Assembly (NCBI RefSeq): GCF_019722725.1
Contig: NZ_CP077941.1
Coordinates: 3,534,001-3,598,000 of the forward strand
Length of the DNA: 64,000 nucleotides
Source: Vreelandella profundi
GTDB lineage: Bacteria > Pseudomonadota > Gammaproteobacteria > Pseudomonadales > Halomonadaceae
Direction of reading: 5' to 3'
Positions 16,778 through 25,624 of this stretch are shown here, piece by piece. The position numbers were made by a program, and so were the translations under genes. Below the pieces are notes generated by a model, which was not told where the DNA came from, did not search any database, and saw only the letters and a program-made list of their open reading frames with translations. Positions within the stretch are counted from its first letter, which is position 1. Every line of letters starts with the position of its first letter.

Positions 16778-17133
16778 TGAAGCTCAAGCTGACGCTGTGG
16801 CTACTGGGCTTAATGCTCAAACGAGCCCTGCGCCGCAAGCCGCGTTTTCGTGAGCAGCTAGAGCGCATGCGCGGCTTGGACTGGGGAATAGCCACCGAAG
16901 ATCTAAGTATTGCCCGCCACTACCGGATGACGCCGAAAAGCATCCGTACCGGTAAAGGGCTGCCCGTAGACTTAGATCTTGAGCTGCGCTTCCGCGATCA
17001 AGCTACCGCCTTGAAAGTACTCAAAAAGCCAACACAGCAGGCCTTTCTTGACGGCATGATGAATGGAAACGTCCGCTTAGTTGGCGACTCTGCTGATATG
17101 AACAAGCTGCAGAAACTGCTCAAGTATCTGTAG
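16777..17133 (+). CDS. Small SCP2-like lipid-binding domain protein
   Basis: A 118-residue protein of uncertain function. After a hydrophobic, basic N-terminus (MKLKLTLWLLGLMLKRALRR) that could sit on the membrane, residues 60-117 look like the second half of an SCP2 sterol-carrier fold (DLELRFRDQ, then AFLDGMMNGNVRLVGD). It is coupled to the HU gene by a TAATG overlap. Nothing indicates what it binds, and the SCP2 assignment rests on pattern only. Confidence 0.75.
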   Translation: MKLKLTLWLLGLMLKRALRRKPRFREQLERMRGLDWGIATEDLSIARHYRMTPKSIRTGKGLPVDLDLELRFRDQATALKVLKKPTQQAFLDGMMNGNVRLVGDSADMNKLQKLLKYL

Positions 17134-17186
17134 TAAGGCACTATCGGCTTAGAGCCAAAAACAGCGCAGAGGTATAACAGCTCTCG

Positions 17187-18134
17187 ATGGATATACCTCA
17201 TCAACGCTTAGTGTACTTCCGCGTTGCCCTGGAGTCTGGCTCGGTGCGCCGCGCAGCGGCACGCTTAGACATTGCTCCCTCGGCGGTTAGCCGGCAAATT
17301 TCATTGCTGGAAGAAGCCTTAGGGGCGACCCTTATGGAGCGTCAGCGTGACGGCATTTCACCCACGCCAGTGGGTGAAATGCTGCTTGAGTACTGCGAGC
17401 GACGCGGGGCTCTTGATGAAGGCTTTATCGCCTCACTTGAATCTTATCAGCGTATGGAAACCGGCAAAATTTCACTCACCGTGGGTGAGGGTTTTGTCAG
17501 CGATCTAGTGGCGTCCCCGCTACACGAATTTACCCAGCTTTATGCCGGCATTCAGCTGGATATCCATATTGCAGGCACCTCGGGCATTATTGAAGCAGTG
17601 GTCGATAATCACAGCCATATCGGCTTAATGTTCCACGAGCGCACTCATCCCCAGCTACGCTTTTGGGCCTCTAGCCCCCAGCCGCTGATGGCCATTTTAT
17701 CTCCCGATCACCCTCTCGCCCAACAAACTACGCCGCTCTCACTTATTCAGCTCAGCGCCCAGCCGATGGCCATGTGGGATATCAGCCACGGCGTGCGTCA
17801 AATGGTTGATCAAGCCTTTCAACAGGCGCGGATTGTTCCACAGCTAGCCATGAACACTAATTCGATGGTGGTGTTGGCACAGTATGTCCGCAGCGGAATG
17901 GGAATCACCCTGCTGCCAGCCTTTGCCGTCGCCCATGATCTTGAAGCGGGCACGCTCGTCGCGCGGCCGGTCGATAATCCGCTATTTCAGCGCTCCCACG
18001 CGCACATGGTCACCCGCGTGGGTCGCCAGCAGCCCAAAGCCAGTATTCTCTTGCTGCGTCATTTACAGCGCTGGATGCAGGCGTTTCGCGACCCAGGCTT
18101 AGTAGTGAACGATCAACCCACACCGCTACCGTAG
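17187..18134 (+). CDS. LysR-family transcriptional regulator
   Basis: DNA-binding regulator of 315 residues. The N-terminal helix-turn-helix is clear (SVRRAAARLDIAPSAVSRQI at about 19-38), followed by the linker helix and a periplasmic-binding-like effector domain (ISLTVGEGFVSDL to about 290). It is tail-to-tail with the aldehyde dehydrogenase gene, their 3' ends overlapping by 22 bases. It may control the catabolic genes on the other strand, but LysR targets are normally divergent, so this is only possible. Confidence 0.9.
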   Translation: MDIPHQRLVYFRVALESGSVRRAAARLDIAPSAVSRQISLLEEALGATLMERQRDGISPTPVGEMLLEYCERRGALDEGFIASLESYQRMETGKISLTVGEGFVSDLVASPLHEFTQLYAGIQLDIHIAGTSGIIEAVVDNHSHIGLMFHERTHPQLRFWASSPQPLMAILSPDHPLAQQTTPLSLIQLSAQPMAMWDISHGVRQMVDQAFQQARIVPQLAMNTNSMVVLAQYVRSGMGITLLPAFAVAHDLEAGTLVARPVDNPLFQRSHAHMVTRVGRQQPKASILLLRHLQRWMQAFRDPGLVVNDQPTPLP

Positions 18135-19684
18135 CCGAACGCAACGCTTGCCTGTGTCGCAGTTTCCACCCACACGCTTTGCGGCACGGTATATTCACGC
18201 AGGCCCTCCAGGCCACTAGACCGGCCAAAGCCGCTATCCCCAAAACCACCAAACGGCGACATGACGCTGATCGCTTTGTAGCTATTGATCCACACCGTGC
18301 CTGCACGCAGCTGCCCTGCCACGCGATGCGCTCTTGCCACGTCCTGGCTCCATACCGCCCCGGCCAAGCCAAAACGCGTTTCATTGGCTAAGCGAATAGC
18401 CTCGGCTTCATCGTCAAAGGCCATGGCGACCAGCACGGGGCCAAAGACCTCCTGCTGGGCGATTTCCATATCGGGCGTTACATCGACCAAAACCGTGGGG
18501 GCGATAAAGTAGCCTTGCGCTTCGTCAGGCAAGCTCGCAGGACGCTTACCGCCCGTTAATAGCCGTGCGCCAGCGTCCACGGCGGCATCGATCATCTGGA
18601 TAACCTGATCAAACTGACGACGATTTTGCAGTGGCCCCATGCGAGTCGCCTCCTCGCTGGGCAGCCCGACCTCGATCTGTTCTGCGGCGCGCGCCAAGCG
18701 CGTGGTGACCTGCTCAAATACCGAGCGCTCAATCAATAGCCGCGATCCCGCCACGCAGCTTTGCCCAGCGGCGGCAAAAATAGCGGCTTGAGCGCCCGCG
18801 ACGGCTTCATCCAGCTTAGCATCGGCAAACACGATGTTGGCCGACTTCCCGCCAAGCTCTAACACGCTGGGCGCCAAGCGTCGTGCGCCCGCTTCAGCAA
18901 TCATGCGCCCGCTCTGAGGTGAGCCAACAAACACCAGCTTACTAATGGTGGGGTGATCGGTTAGCGCTGCACCGGTCGTTTTACCCAGCCCGTTAACAAT
19001 ATTAATCAGGCCTTTAGGCAGCCTTTGTGATTGCTCTAGCCCGCCGGTTTCGAGCAGCTTTGCAATCACTACCGATGAAAAGGGCGTTAGCTCAGAGGGC
19101 TTCAATACCGCACCATTGCCCGCCGCAATGGCCGGGGCCAGCTGCCAGGCGCAGGTAAACATCGGCGCGTTCCACGGGGTAATTTGCCCTACCACGCCAT
19201 AAGGTACGTGACGCACGTAGTTAAGATGCGATGTCGGCACCGGAATTACTTCGCCATGCTGTTTGTCGCACCAGCCCGCGTAGTATTCAAACATCTCACG
19301 TACTTTTCCCACTTCAGCGCGGCAGTCTCGAATCGGCTTACCGGCGACAACGCTTTCCAACTGCGCAAGCGCCTCTTCATGGCCTTCTAGGCCACGCAGG
19401 GCAGCATGCATGCGTCGACCACGCTCGCTAGCGGTTAGCGCCATCCATTCCTGCTGCCCACGCGCTGCCGCTTGGGTGGCACGCTCAATCAGCGTAGCGC
19501 CCGCATCGCGATAGCTGACCAGCGCTTCGCCGGTGGCAGGGTTAATCAGGGTAATTTGTTCGCCATCCCCTGCCACTAAGCCGCCATCAATCCAGTTACT
19601 CAGTGGCGTGTCAGCCGCCAAGCCAAAACCTTCAAGCAGTTCGGCAAGGCGTTGACGGGCGAGTTGATTAAGTGACGTCATCAT
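18113..19684 (-). CDS. NAD(P)-dependent aldehyde dehydrogenase
   Basis: Oxidises an aldehyde to its acid with NAD(P). It has 523 residues with the complete ALDH fold: PWNAPMFTCAWQLAPA cofactor segment, glycine motif FVGSPQSGRM, catalytic Glu in LELGGKSANIVF and catalytic Cys in AAGQSCVAGSRLL. The C-terminus FGGFGDSGFGRSSGLEGL is standard. It overlaps the upstream dehydrogenase gene by 4 bases, so one pathway is likely: alcohol or hydroxyacid oxidation, then aldehyde oxidation. The substrate is not identifiable; sequence similarity to betaine-aldehyde-type enzymes is superficial. Confidence 0.9.
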   Translation of the reverse strand: MMTSLNQLARQRLAELLEGFGLAADTPLSNWIDGGLVAGDGEQITLINPATGEALVSYRDAGATLIERATQAAARGQQEWMALTASERGRRMHAALRGLEGHEEALAQLESVVAGKPIRDCRAEVGKVREMFEYYAGWCDKQHGEVIPVPTSHLNYVRHVPYGVVGQITPWNAPMFTCAWQLAPAIAAGNGAVLKPSELTPFSSVVIAKLLETGGLEQSQRLPKGLINIVNGLGKTTGAALTDHPTISKLVFVGSPQSGRMIAEAGARRLAPSVLELGGKSANIVFADAKLDEAVAGAQAAIFAAAGQSCVAGSRLLIERSVFEQVTTRLARAAEQIEVGLPSEEATRMGPLQNRRQFDQVIQMIDAAVDAGARLLTGGKRPASLPDEAQGYFIAPTVLVDVTPDMEIAQQEVFGPVLVAMAFDDEAEAIRLANETRFGLAGAVWSQDVARAHRVAGQLRAGTVWINSYKAISVMSPFGGFGDSGFGRSSGLEGLREYTVPQSVWVETATQASVAFGYGSGVG

Positions 19685-20565
19685 TTTCCCTCCATCTGCG
19701 TGGCACGCGCTAAAATCGGCGTCGCAATATGGTTAAAGTCATCGCTATCAGCGGGGTGATCAGCATTCGCGTGCCAGGCAGCAACAACGGCGTTGAGCAG
19801 GCCCAGAGGAATATTAAGCTGCTCAGCGGCATCCCGTGCCAAACGCAAATCTTTACGCATCAAGCCGGTGGTAAACCCCGAGTCAAAGCGCTCGCTCAAC
19901 ACCCACTCAGGGAAATTCACTTCACTCACCGCGCTGCGCCCAGAGCCACTATTAATCCCAGCTAAGCAGGCCGCGGGGTCAACGCCGGCTTTCGTCGCCA
20001 TGGCCACTGCCTCGGCGGTGGTCAGCAAGTGCGCGGCGCACAGGTAATTATTCGCGAGTTTAACAACGTGGCCACAGCCAGGGCCGCCCACGTGAGTGCG
20101 CTTAGCCGACATTGCTTCCAGCATCGGGGTAACGCATTCGATAGTGTCGGTGTCGCCCCCGAGCAACATCCCCAGCTTGCCGTTGGCGGCGCCTTTCGGC
20201 CCCCCGCTCACGGGCGCATCCAGCCATTGAAGGCCCGCAGCAATGACTTTCTCAGCCAGCTCTCGGCTAACCACGGGGTCGCTGGTGGATGTATCGACAA
20301 TCACGCTGCCCTTAGGCGCCAGCTTGAGTAGCCCCGGTGATTGCTCGATAACGTCACGCACATGAGCGGACGTGGGCAGCGACAGCAGATACACGTCGCT
20401 GGCGGGCAGTGCCTCAGGTGCTACGACGGCCAACCCTTGTTCAGCCAGCCGCGACCGCGCGGGTTCAAACACGTCGCTGCCTGTTACCGTAAAGCCTGCG
20501 GCTTTAAGGGTGAGCGCCATGTTGCCGCCCATCTGCCCCAGGCCAATCACCGTAATGGTTAACAT
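19681..20565 (-). CDS. NAD-dependent beta-hydroxyacid dehydrogenase, HIBADH family
   Basis: Oxidoreductase of the 3-hydroxyisobutyrate/tartronate-semialdehyde family, 294 residues. The start ATG 20565 (MLTITVIGLGQMGGNMA) is supported by AGGAG 8 bases upstream; the longer frame adds 29 unrelated residues. The Rossmann motif GLGQMGGNM is at the N-terminus, DAPVSGGPKGA is the substrate signature (about 120-130) and the catalytic Lys lies in HVVKLANNYLCAAH. It overlaps the aldehyde dehydrogenase gene by 4 bases and follows the amidohydrolase by 150 bases. Confidence 0.9.
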   Translation of the reverse strand: MLTITVIGLGQMGGNMALTLKAAGFTVTGSDVFEPARSRLAEQGLAVVAPEALPASDVYLLSLPTSAHVRDVIEQSPGLLKLAPKGSVIVDTSTSDPVVSRELAEKVIAAGLQWLDAPVSGGPKGAANGKLGMLLGGDTDTIECVTPMLEAMSAKRTHVGGPGCGHVVKLANNYLCAAHLLTTAEAVAMATKAGVDPAACLAGINSGSGRSAVSEVNFPEWVLSERFDSGFTTGLMRKDLRLARDAAEQLNIPLGLLNAVVAAWHANADHPADSDDFNHIATPILARATQMEGK

Positions 20566-20715
20566 AGTAAAACTCCTAAGCGTCTTTACTAGGCAATATG
20601 CAGCGTAAAGAGGCTCAACGTAGAAATTGGGCGTAGCCGCTCCCCTACCCATCGGGCATAGAAGAGCGAATAGCGCAGGTGCTTAAAAAAGAGCGGTTAG
20701 CGGTTAACGTCTGCT

Positions 20716-21873
20716 TTAAACAAGCAGTGCGCGTACAAGCTCCACCCAGTAACGCGTACCTAGCGGAAGCAGCGCGTCGTTAAAGTCATAGTGAGGGTTG
20801 TGCAACGAGGCGGAGTCTTCGCCGTTGCCCATCCAAATATACGCCCCCGGCCGTTCGGCGAGCAGAAACGAGAAATCTTCAGAGGCCATGCTCGGCGGCG
20901 GGTTACGCAGCACGCTGTCTTGACCCAGTAGGTTTTCCAGTACCGTGGCACAGTGCTGGGCATGCTCTGGGGTATTGATAGTGGCGGGGTAGCAGCGCTG
21001 GTAATCCAACTCAACGGTTAAGCCGTGAAACTCTGCCGAACTTGCAATCGCTTGCTTAAAGCGCGCCTCAAGGTGCTCTTTAAGCGCCATATCAAAACAG
21101 CGCAATGTGCCGCGCAGCTCCACTCGCTCCGGAATCACGTTGAAAGTATCCCCCGCATGCATGCTGGTAATACTCAACACGGCGGACTGGTTGGGCGGCG
21201 TTTCGCGACTCACTAACCCTTGCAGCTGACTAACCAGCTGACAGCTGGCTAGCACCGTATCGATACCCAGGTGCGGCATGGCCGCGTGGCAGCCTTTTCC
21301 GGTCAACGTTAAGCTGAAAATATCGAAGGCCGCCATCACATCGGTATCATGCACCGCCGCAACGCCCACGGGCAGCCCCGGCCAGTTGTGCAGGCCGTAC
21401 ACGGCATCCATAGGAAAGCGCTCAAACAATCCGTCTTCAACCATCACGCGCCCACCGCCGGCGCTTTCTTCGGCAGGCTGGAAGATAAACACCACGCGGC
21501 CTTTAAAGTCCGGCTGCTGTTTTAATGCCCAGGCGGCACCCAGCAGCATAGTGGTATGGCCATCGTGGCCGCAGGCGTGCATTTTGCCTGGCGTTTGAGA
21601 GGCGTACGCAAGCGACGTCTCTTCACGAATATCCAGCGCATCGATATCAGCCCGCAGGCCAATAGTTTTGCCTTCACCGCGCTGGCCATCCAGCGCAGCA
21701 ACTACGCCAGTACTCGCGAGCCCCGTGGTCACTTCATAGCCCCACTCGGTCAGCAGCGCGGCAATACGCGCACTGGTGCGATGCTCTTCAAAAGCGGTTT
21801 CAGGGTGCTGGTGAAAATCGTGACGCCAGGCGCTTAACTCTGCGCTGTCGGGTAAACGAATTGAGGCCGTCAT
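20716..21873 (-). CDS. M20-family amidohydrolase, hippurate hydrolase type
   Basis: Metal-dependent hydrolase that releases an amino acid or amine from an N-acyl compound, 385 residues. Metal ligands are visible in HACGHDGHTTMLLGAA (Cys and His), the Glu pair of FQPAEESAGGG and YGLHNWPG; the final His ligand is in ASLHNPHYDFND. The dimerisation lid spans about 190-300. Ten bases separate it from the small membrane protein upstream, so it is in one operon with the DUF3100 pair: the transporter probably imports its substrate or exports its product. Confidence 0.9.
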   Translation of the reverse strand: MTASIRLPDSAELSAWRHDFHQHPETAFEEHRTSARIAALLTEWGYEVTTGLASTGVVAALDGQRGEGKTIGLRADIDALDIREETSLAYASQTPGKMHACGHDGHTTMLLGAAWALKQQPDFKGRVVFIFQPAEESAGGGRVMVEDGLFERFPMDAVYGLHNWPGLPVGVAAVHDTDVMAAFDIFSLTLTGKGCHAAMPHLGIDTVLASCQLVSQLQGLVSRETPPNQSAVLSITSMHAGDTFNVIPERVELRGTLRCFDMALKEHLEARFKQAIASSAEFHGLTVELDYQRCYPATINTPEHAQHCATVLENLLGQDSVLRNPPPSMASEDFSFLLAERPGAYIWMGNGEDSASLHNPHYDFNDALLPLGTRYWVELVRALLV

Positions 21874-21883
21874 CCTTCTCTCC

Positions 21884-22378
21884 TTAAAGCATTATGTGAG
21901 CCACCACCGCTGAACCAATAAAGGTACCGGTGAAGACTAACAGCGACACAATCACCAGCTTCCAACCGGCCTGTTTGAACATGGCAAATTCGCGCCCGGT
22001 AAGCGTCAACCCTGCATACGCCAGCACGGGCGTCACCACCGCCAGAAAGTTCACTGCGGCCAGCTGCGCGATAATCCAATCACTACCGGGAAACACTGGC
22101 AGCGTTGCAATAATGCTAATCAGTGACACCCAGGCAACGCTAGGTAGGTAGAAGGGACAAAGCCGCCCCATCACTAAGCCAATGATGACCATCACATATA
22201 GAATCAGCATGCCGGGTAGCGCGTCTAATAGCGGCGCACCATTGACCACATTGCTAAACCAGGCCGCGACACACACCGCCGCTAATACCAATGCTGTTTT
22301 GCCCAGCTGATTTTCAGGGCGCAGCTCTTTTAACGCTTCAGCGTCAAAGCTATCAACGCTAGTTTCATGAGTTTTCAT
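21884..22378 (-). CDS. Small membrane subunit paired with DUF3100 protein
   Basis: A 164-residue inner-membrane protein with about four to five hydrophobic helices (first at about 28-44, then 53-70, 78-96, 104-125, 138-162) after a cytoplasmic N-terminal tail. Its start overlaps the end of the DUF3100 gene by 14 bases, which points to a two-subunit membrane complex made in fixed ratio. I do not recognise a named family; a transporter role is an inference from topology and from the amidohydrolase that follows. Confidence 0.8.
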   Translation of the reverse strand: MKTHETSVDSFDAEALKELRPENQLGKTALVLAAVCVAAWFSNVVNGAPLLDALPGMLILYVMVIIGLVMGRLCPFYLPSVAWVSLISIIATLPVFPGSDWIIAQLAAVNFLAVVTPVLAYAGLTLTGREFAMFKQAGWKLVIVSLLVFTGTFIGSAVVAHIML

Positions 22379-23183
22379 GGCGGGCCTCCTGGCGCGAACC
22401 TTTTAGGCGCTTGTACATCCACTCGGTTACCGGCAGTGCGATAAACAGAGAAACATACAGACCAGTGGCGTAAGTCAGCAGGTTGCTTGCCCCTGCAAAG
22501 GCCAGCAGCTCATCCTTAGAAGCAGGCACCGCTTCAGCTAACGCCGCCGAGCATGCCGCCACCATACTGCCGCTACCCACGCCGCATGCCATGGCTAAGG
22601 CGCGAATATCAAGAATATCCAACGAGGCGATATAGCCGGCGAGCAAGGCGAAGTAGAGCGTCCCGAACATGGTTCCCACCACGTAAACGCCCATAATGCC
22701 GATCCCTTCCGGGCTTCTTAGCCCGTAACGGTCTGAAATAATGGCAATATTCGGTTCACGAGCGATAGAGTAGGTGGCACCAATCGCCTCCCGACCCATT
22801 TTGAGCACCAGTACCGCAAAGGGCAGCGCTATCAGCATAGTGCCAAGATTGCCCAGCTCTTGAAGTATTAGCGCGGGGCCTGCAGCGATGATCTGATCAA
22901 TCGCCGGGCCAATGGTAGATCCGAATTTAGCAATGAACGGCAGGATCGCGATCAAAATGATCGGCCCCGCTGCGCTGCTGACCGGCTTGGGAATAATCTT
23001 ACCCATGCCCGAAAAAAGATGAGGATTAAACAAAACGCCAATCACAAACGCGTATAGCAGCGGTAATAACAGTAGCGTTCCAGGCCCAAGCGGAATACGC
23101 ACGATGCCTATCCACTCAGCAAACATCGACGTCACTATCACCATCAGGTGAAGACGCCAGTTCAGCAACAGCTTGAGATCCAT
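22365..23183 (-). CDS. DUF3100 membrane protein, putative transporter subunit
   Basis: A 272-residue membrane protein with about eight hydrophobic helices. The pattern (GVLFNPHLFSGMG, GVGSGSMVAACSAAL, and a pseudo-repeated layout) matches what I know of DUF3100 proteins, whose function is not established. It is the first gene of a minus-strand operon that continues with the small membrane subunit and the M20 amidohydrolase. It diverges from the yccS-like gene across 236 bases. The motif GVGSGSMVAACSA in a membrane segment could be a substrate site (speculation). Confidence 0.82.
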   Translation of the reverse strand: MDLKLLLNWRLHLMVIVTSMFAEWIGIVRIPLGPGTLLLLPLLYAFVIGVLFNPHLFSGMGKIIPKPVSSAAGPIILIAILPFIAKFGSTIGPAIDQIIAAGPALILQELGNLGTMLIALPFAVLVLKMGREAIGATYSIAREPNIAIISDRYGLRSPEGIGIMGVYVVGTMFGTLYFALLAGYIASLDILDIRALAMACGVGSGSMVAACSAALAEAVPASKDELLAFAGASNLLTYATGLYVSLFIALPVTEWMYKRLKGSRQEARHENS

Positions 23184-23419
23184 TGGGATGATCCTGTTTT
23201 TTTTAGAGTCACTGTGAGTATCGAAAGGTTAGTGTTCTAATCATAGAGGTTTAGTGCGCTATTTTTTAGAACATCCCGCCGCTGGATCAATGGCAATGCT
23301 GTGACGTAACATGAAAAAATTGATTAAACGTTGATTGAACTGTTGGCGACAAACACCACTGTAACGCTCTATACTGACGAAATTATACTAAAGTCTAATA
23401 ACCGCCAATAAGAGACGCT

Positions 23420-25624
23420 ATGCCACTTTCACTGCCGCTGCGGCGCCTTTGGACCCTGGATAAGTTTGCTTACAGCCTGCGCGTTTTTATCGCGTTCAGC
23501 GGCGCTCTACTATTGAGCGGCCTGTCTGGCGATATAGCGCTCGTTATTCCACTGTTCTTGGGGATTATTGCCTGCGCACTTTCTGAAACCGACGACAGCT
23601 GGCAGGGTCGTTTTCAAGCGCTCGTCGTGACGCTACTCTGCTTTACCTTGGCATCGTTTATCGTTCAATGGCTGTTCCCCTGGCCCTGGCTATTTGTCCT
23701 TGGGCTGGGTATTTCTACGTTCACGCTGATTATGCTCGGCGCTATTGGTCAGCGTTACGCCACCATTGCCTCGGGCACGCTCATACTGTCGATTTATTCA
23801 ATGATCAACATCGAACAGCATGGCGGCGTGGATGAAGACGTAGCCGCACGCCAGCTGCTCCTGCTAGGCGGGGCGGTGTGGTATGGATTAATTTCGGTGG
23901 TGTGGTGCGCGCTGTTTTCACGCCAGCCGGTAAAGCAGAGCATGGCCCGGGTCTACAAGGCGCTAGGTGAGTTTCTAATATTGAAATCCGCGCTGTTTGA
24001 GCCGGTGCGCGGGGTAGATGTCGAAGCACGCAGACTGGCGCTAGCACGCCAGAACGGCAACGTCGTGGACGCGCTCAATCAAGCCAAAGAAATGATTTTT
24101 CGCCGCCTTGAAGGCCAGCGCGGCGACCGCCGGCTAAACCGCTACCTGCGTATCTACTTTATCGCCCAGGATATTCATGAACGCGCCAGCTCAACCCACT
24201 ACCCCTATAGCGCGCTCAGCAAGGCCTTTTTCCATCATGATGTGCTGTTTCGCTGCCAGCGACTGCTAGACCAGCAGGGCCGTTCCTGCCGCCAGCTGGC
24301 TAAATCACTGCTGCTCAACCGGCCGTTTGATCACCAGCAAAGCGAAGAAGCCTTGGCCGATCTGCACGCCTCCATTGAGAATCTACGCGACCGGGGCAGG
24401 CCCGAATGGCGGCCGCTGCTTTATCCACTGAGTGCCCTCGCTGACAACTTAGCGACGTTAGAAACTCAGCTTGCCAGCGCACACAATCCCGATGCCAGCG
24501 AAGAACGCCGCGATAGCGCCCTCTATGATCGCTCGCCCTCCAGCGTGCTAGAAGCCTGGAAGCGGGTGCGTCTAAACTTCACCCTGGGTTCACCCACCTT
24601 TCGTCACGCCGTGCGGCTATCCATCGCGCTGATGGCAGGCTATGGATTGTTGCAGTGGATTGACCCTGAACAGGGCTTCTGGATTCTACTCACAACGCTG
24701 TTTGTATGCCGGCCGAACTTTGCCACCACGCGGCGGTTCTTATCCCAACGGATTATGGGCACGGTATTGGGTCTGACAGTGGGCTGGGCGTCGATCAGCC
24801 TCTTTCCGCACCCGCTAGTGCAAAGCATGATCGCCGTGGCAGCAGGGGTATCGTTCTTTGCCAACCGCGAAAAACACTATGTTATCGCGACCGCCTCTAT
24901 CACGCTGCTGGTGCTATGCAGCTTCAACCAAGTAGGCGATGGCTTTAACCTTATCTTGCCGCGTCTTTTCGATACATTGATTGGCTCGGTGATTGCGGGA
25001 TTAGCGGTATTTTTTATTCTACCCGACTGGCAGGGCCGCAGGCTTTACCGCGAGGCCGCCAACGCGCTGAACGGACATCGCCGCTACCTGGAAGAGATTA
25101 TCCACCAGTATGAGGAAGGCAAGCAGGATGGTTTGGCCTACCGCTTGGCGCGACGCAATGCCCACAACGCCGATGCCGCGCTTTCCACGCTGCTCACCAA
25201 CATGCTCCACGAGCCCGGCCACTACCGAAAACTGGATGCAGACAACGGCCTGCGTTTTCTAGTGCTTTCCAACACGCTGCTCAGCCACCTGTCGGCCTTA
25301 GGCGCCCATCGCCATCAATTAGCCGATGATGAAGACGATGCCACGCTAGTGCCGGTAGCAACACGTATTGGCGAACTGTTAGGTCATATCGCAGAACAGC
25401 TAAACAAACGCCAGCCGGTAGCAATACTGACAGAGCAAACGGCCGCGCTATTAGCGCAATTAGAGGAGCAAAGCGCCGCTATCGCAGATGAGCAAGCCGT
25501 CGCTCTGTATCGTCCTATTCAGAGCCAGCTGCGCCTCATTGCTGAACAGCTAGCCCCGCTGGGCGAGGCTGCTAATCGGTTGGTCGTCCACGAAGTGCCC
25601 GCAGCCAGCAGCGCTAGCGCTTAA
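23420..25624 (+). CDS. yccS: YccS/FUSC-family inner-membrane protein
   Basis: Large membrane protein of the fusaric-acid-resistance/YccS superfamily, 734 residues (E. coli YccS about 717). Two blocks of about six helices (about 20-170 and 398-530) each precede a soluble domain (about 180-380 and 540-725). The family segment CRPNFATTRRFLSQRIMGT is at about 429-447. Proteins of this type are thought to export aromatic acids or other toxic compounds, but YccS itself has no proven substrate. It ends tail-to-tail with recG (4-base overlap). TATACT occurs twice in the upstream region (23370 and 23384), either of which could be its -10. Confidence 0.88.
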   Translation: MPLSLPLRRLWTLDKFAYSLRVFIAFSGALLLSGLSGDIALVIPLFLGIIACALSETDDSWQGRFQALVVTLLCFTLASFIVQWLFPWPWLFVLGLGISTFTLIMLGAIGQRYATIASGTLILSIYSMINIEQHGGVDEDVAARQLLLLGGAVWYGLISVVWCALFSRQPVKQSMARVYKALGEFLILKSALFEPVRGVDVEARRLALARQNGNVVDALNQAKEMIFRRLEGQRGDRRLNRYLRIYFIAQDIHERASSTHYPYSALSKAFFHHDVLFRCQRLLDQQGRSCRQLAKSLLLNRPFDHQQSEEALADLHASIENLRDRGRPEWRPLLYPLSALADNLATLETQLASAHNPDASEERRDSALYDRSPSSVLEAWKRVRLNFTLGSPTFRHAVRLSIALMAGYGLLQWIDPEQGFWILLTTLFVCRPNFATTRRFLSQRIMGTVLGLTVGWASISLFPHPLVQSMIAVAAGVSFFANREKHYVIATASITLLVLCSFNQVGDGFNLILPRLFDTLIGSVIAGLAVFFILPDWQGRRLYREAANALNGHRRYLEEIIHQYEEGKQDGLAYRLARRNAHNADAALSTLLTNMLHEPGHYRKLDADNGLRFLVLSNTLLSHLSALGAHRHQLADDEDDATLVPVATRIGELLGHIAEQLNKRQPVAILTEQTAALLAQLEEQSAAIADEQAVALYRPIQSQLRLIAEQLAPLGEAANRLVVHEVPAASSASA

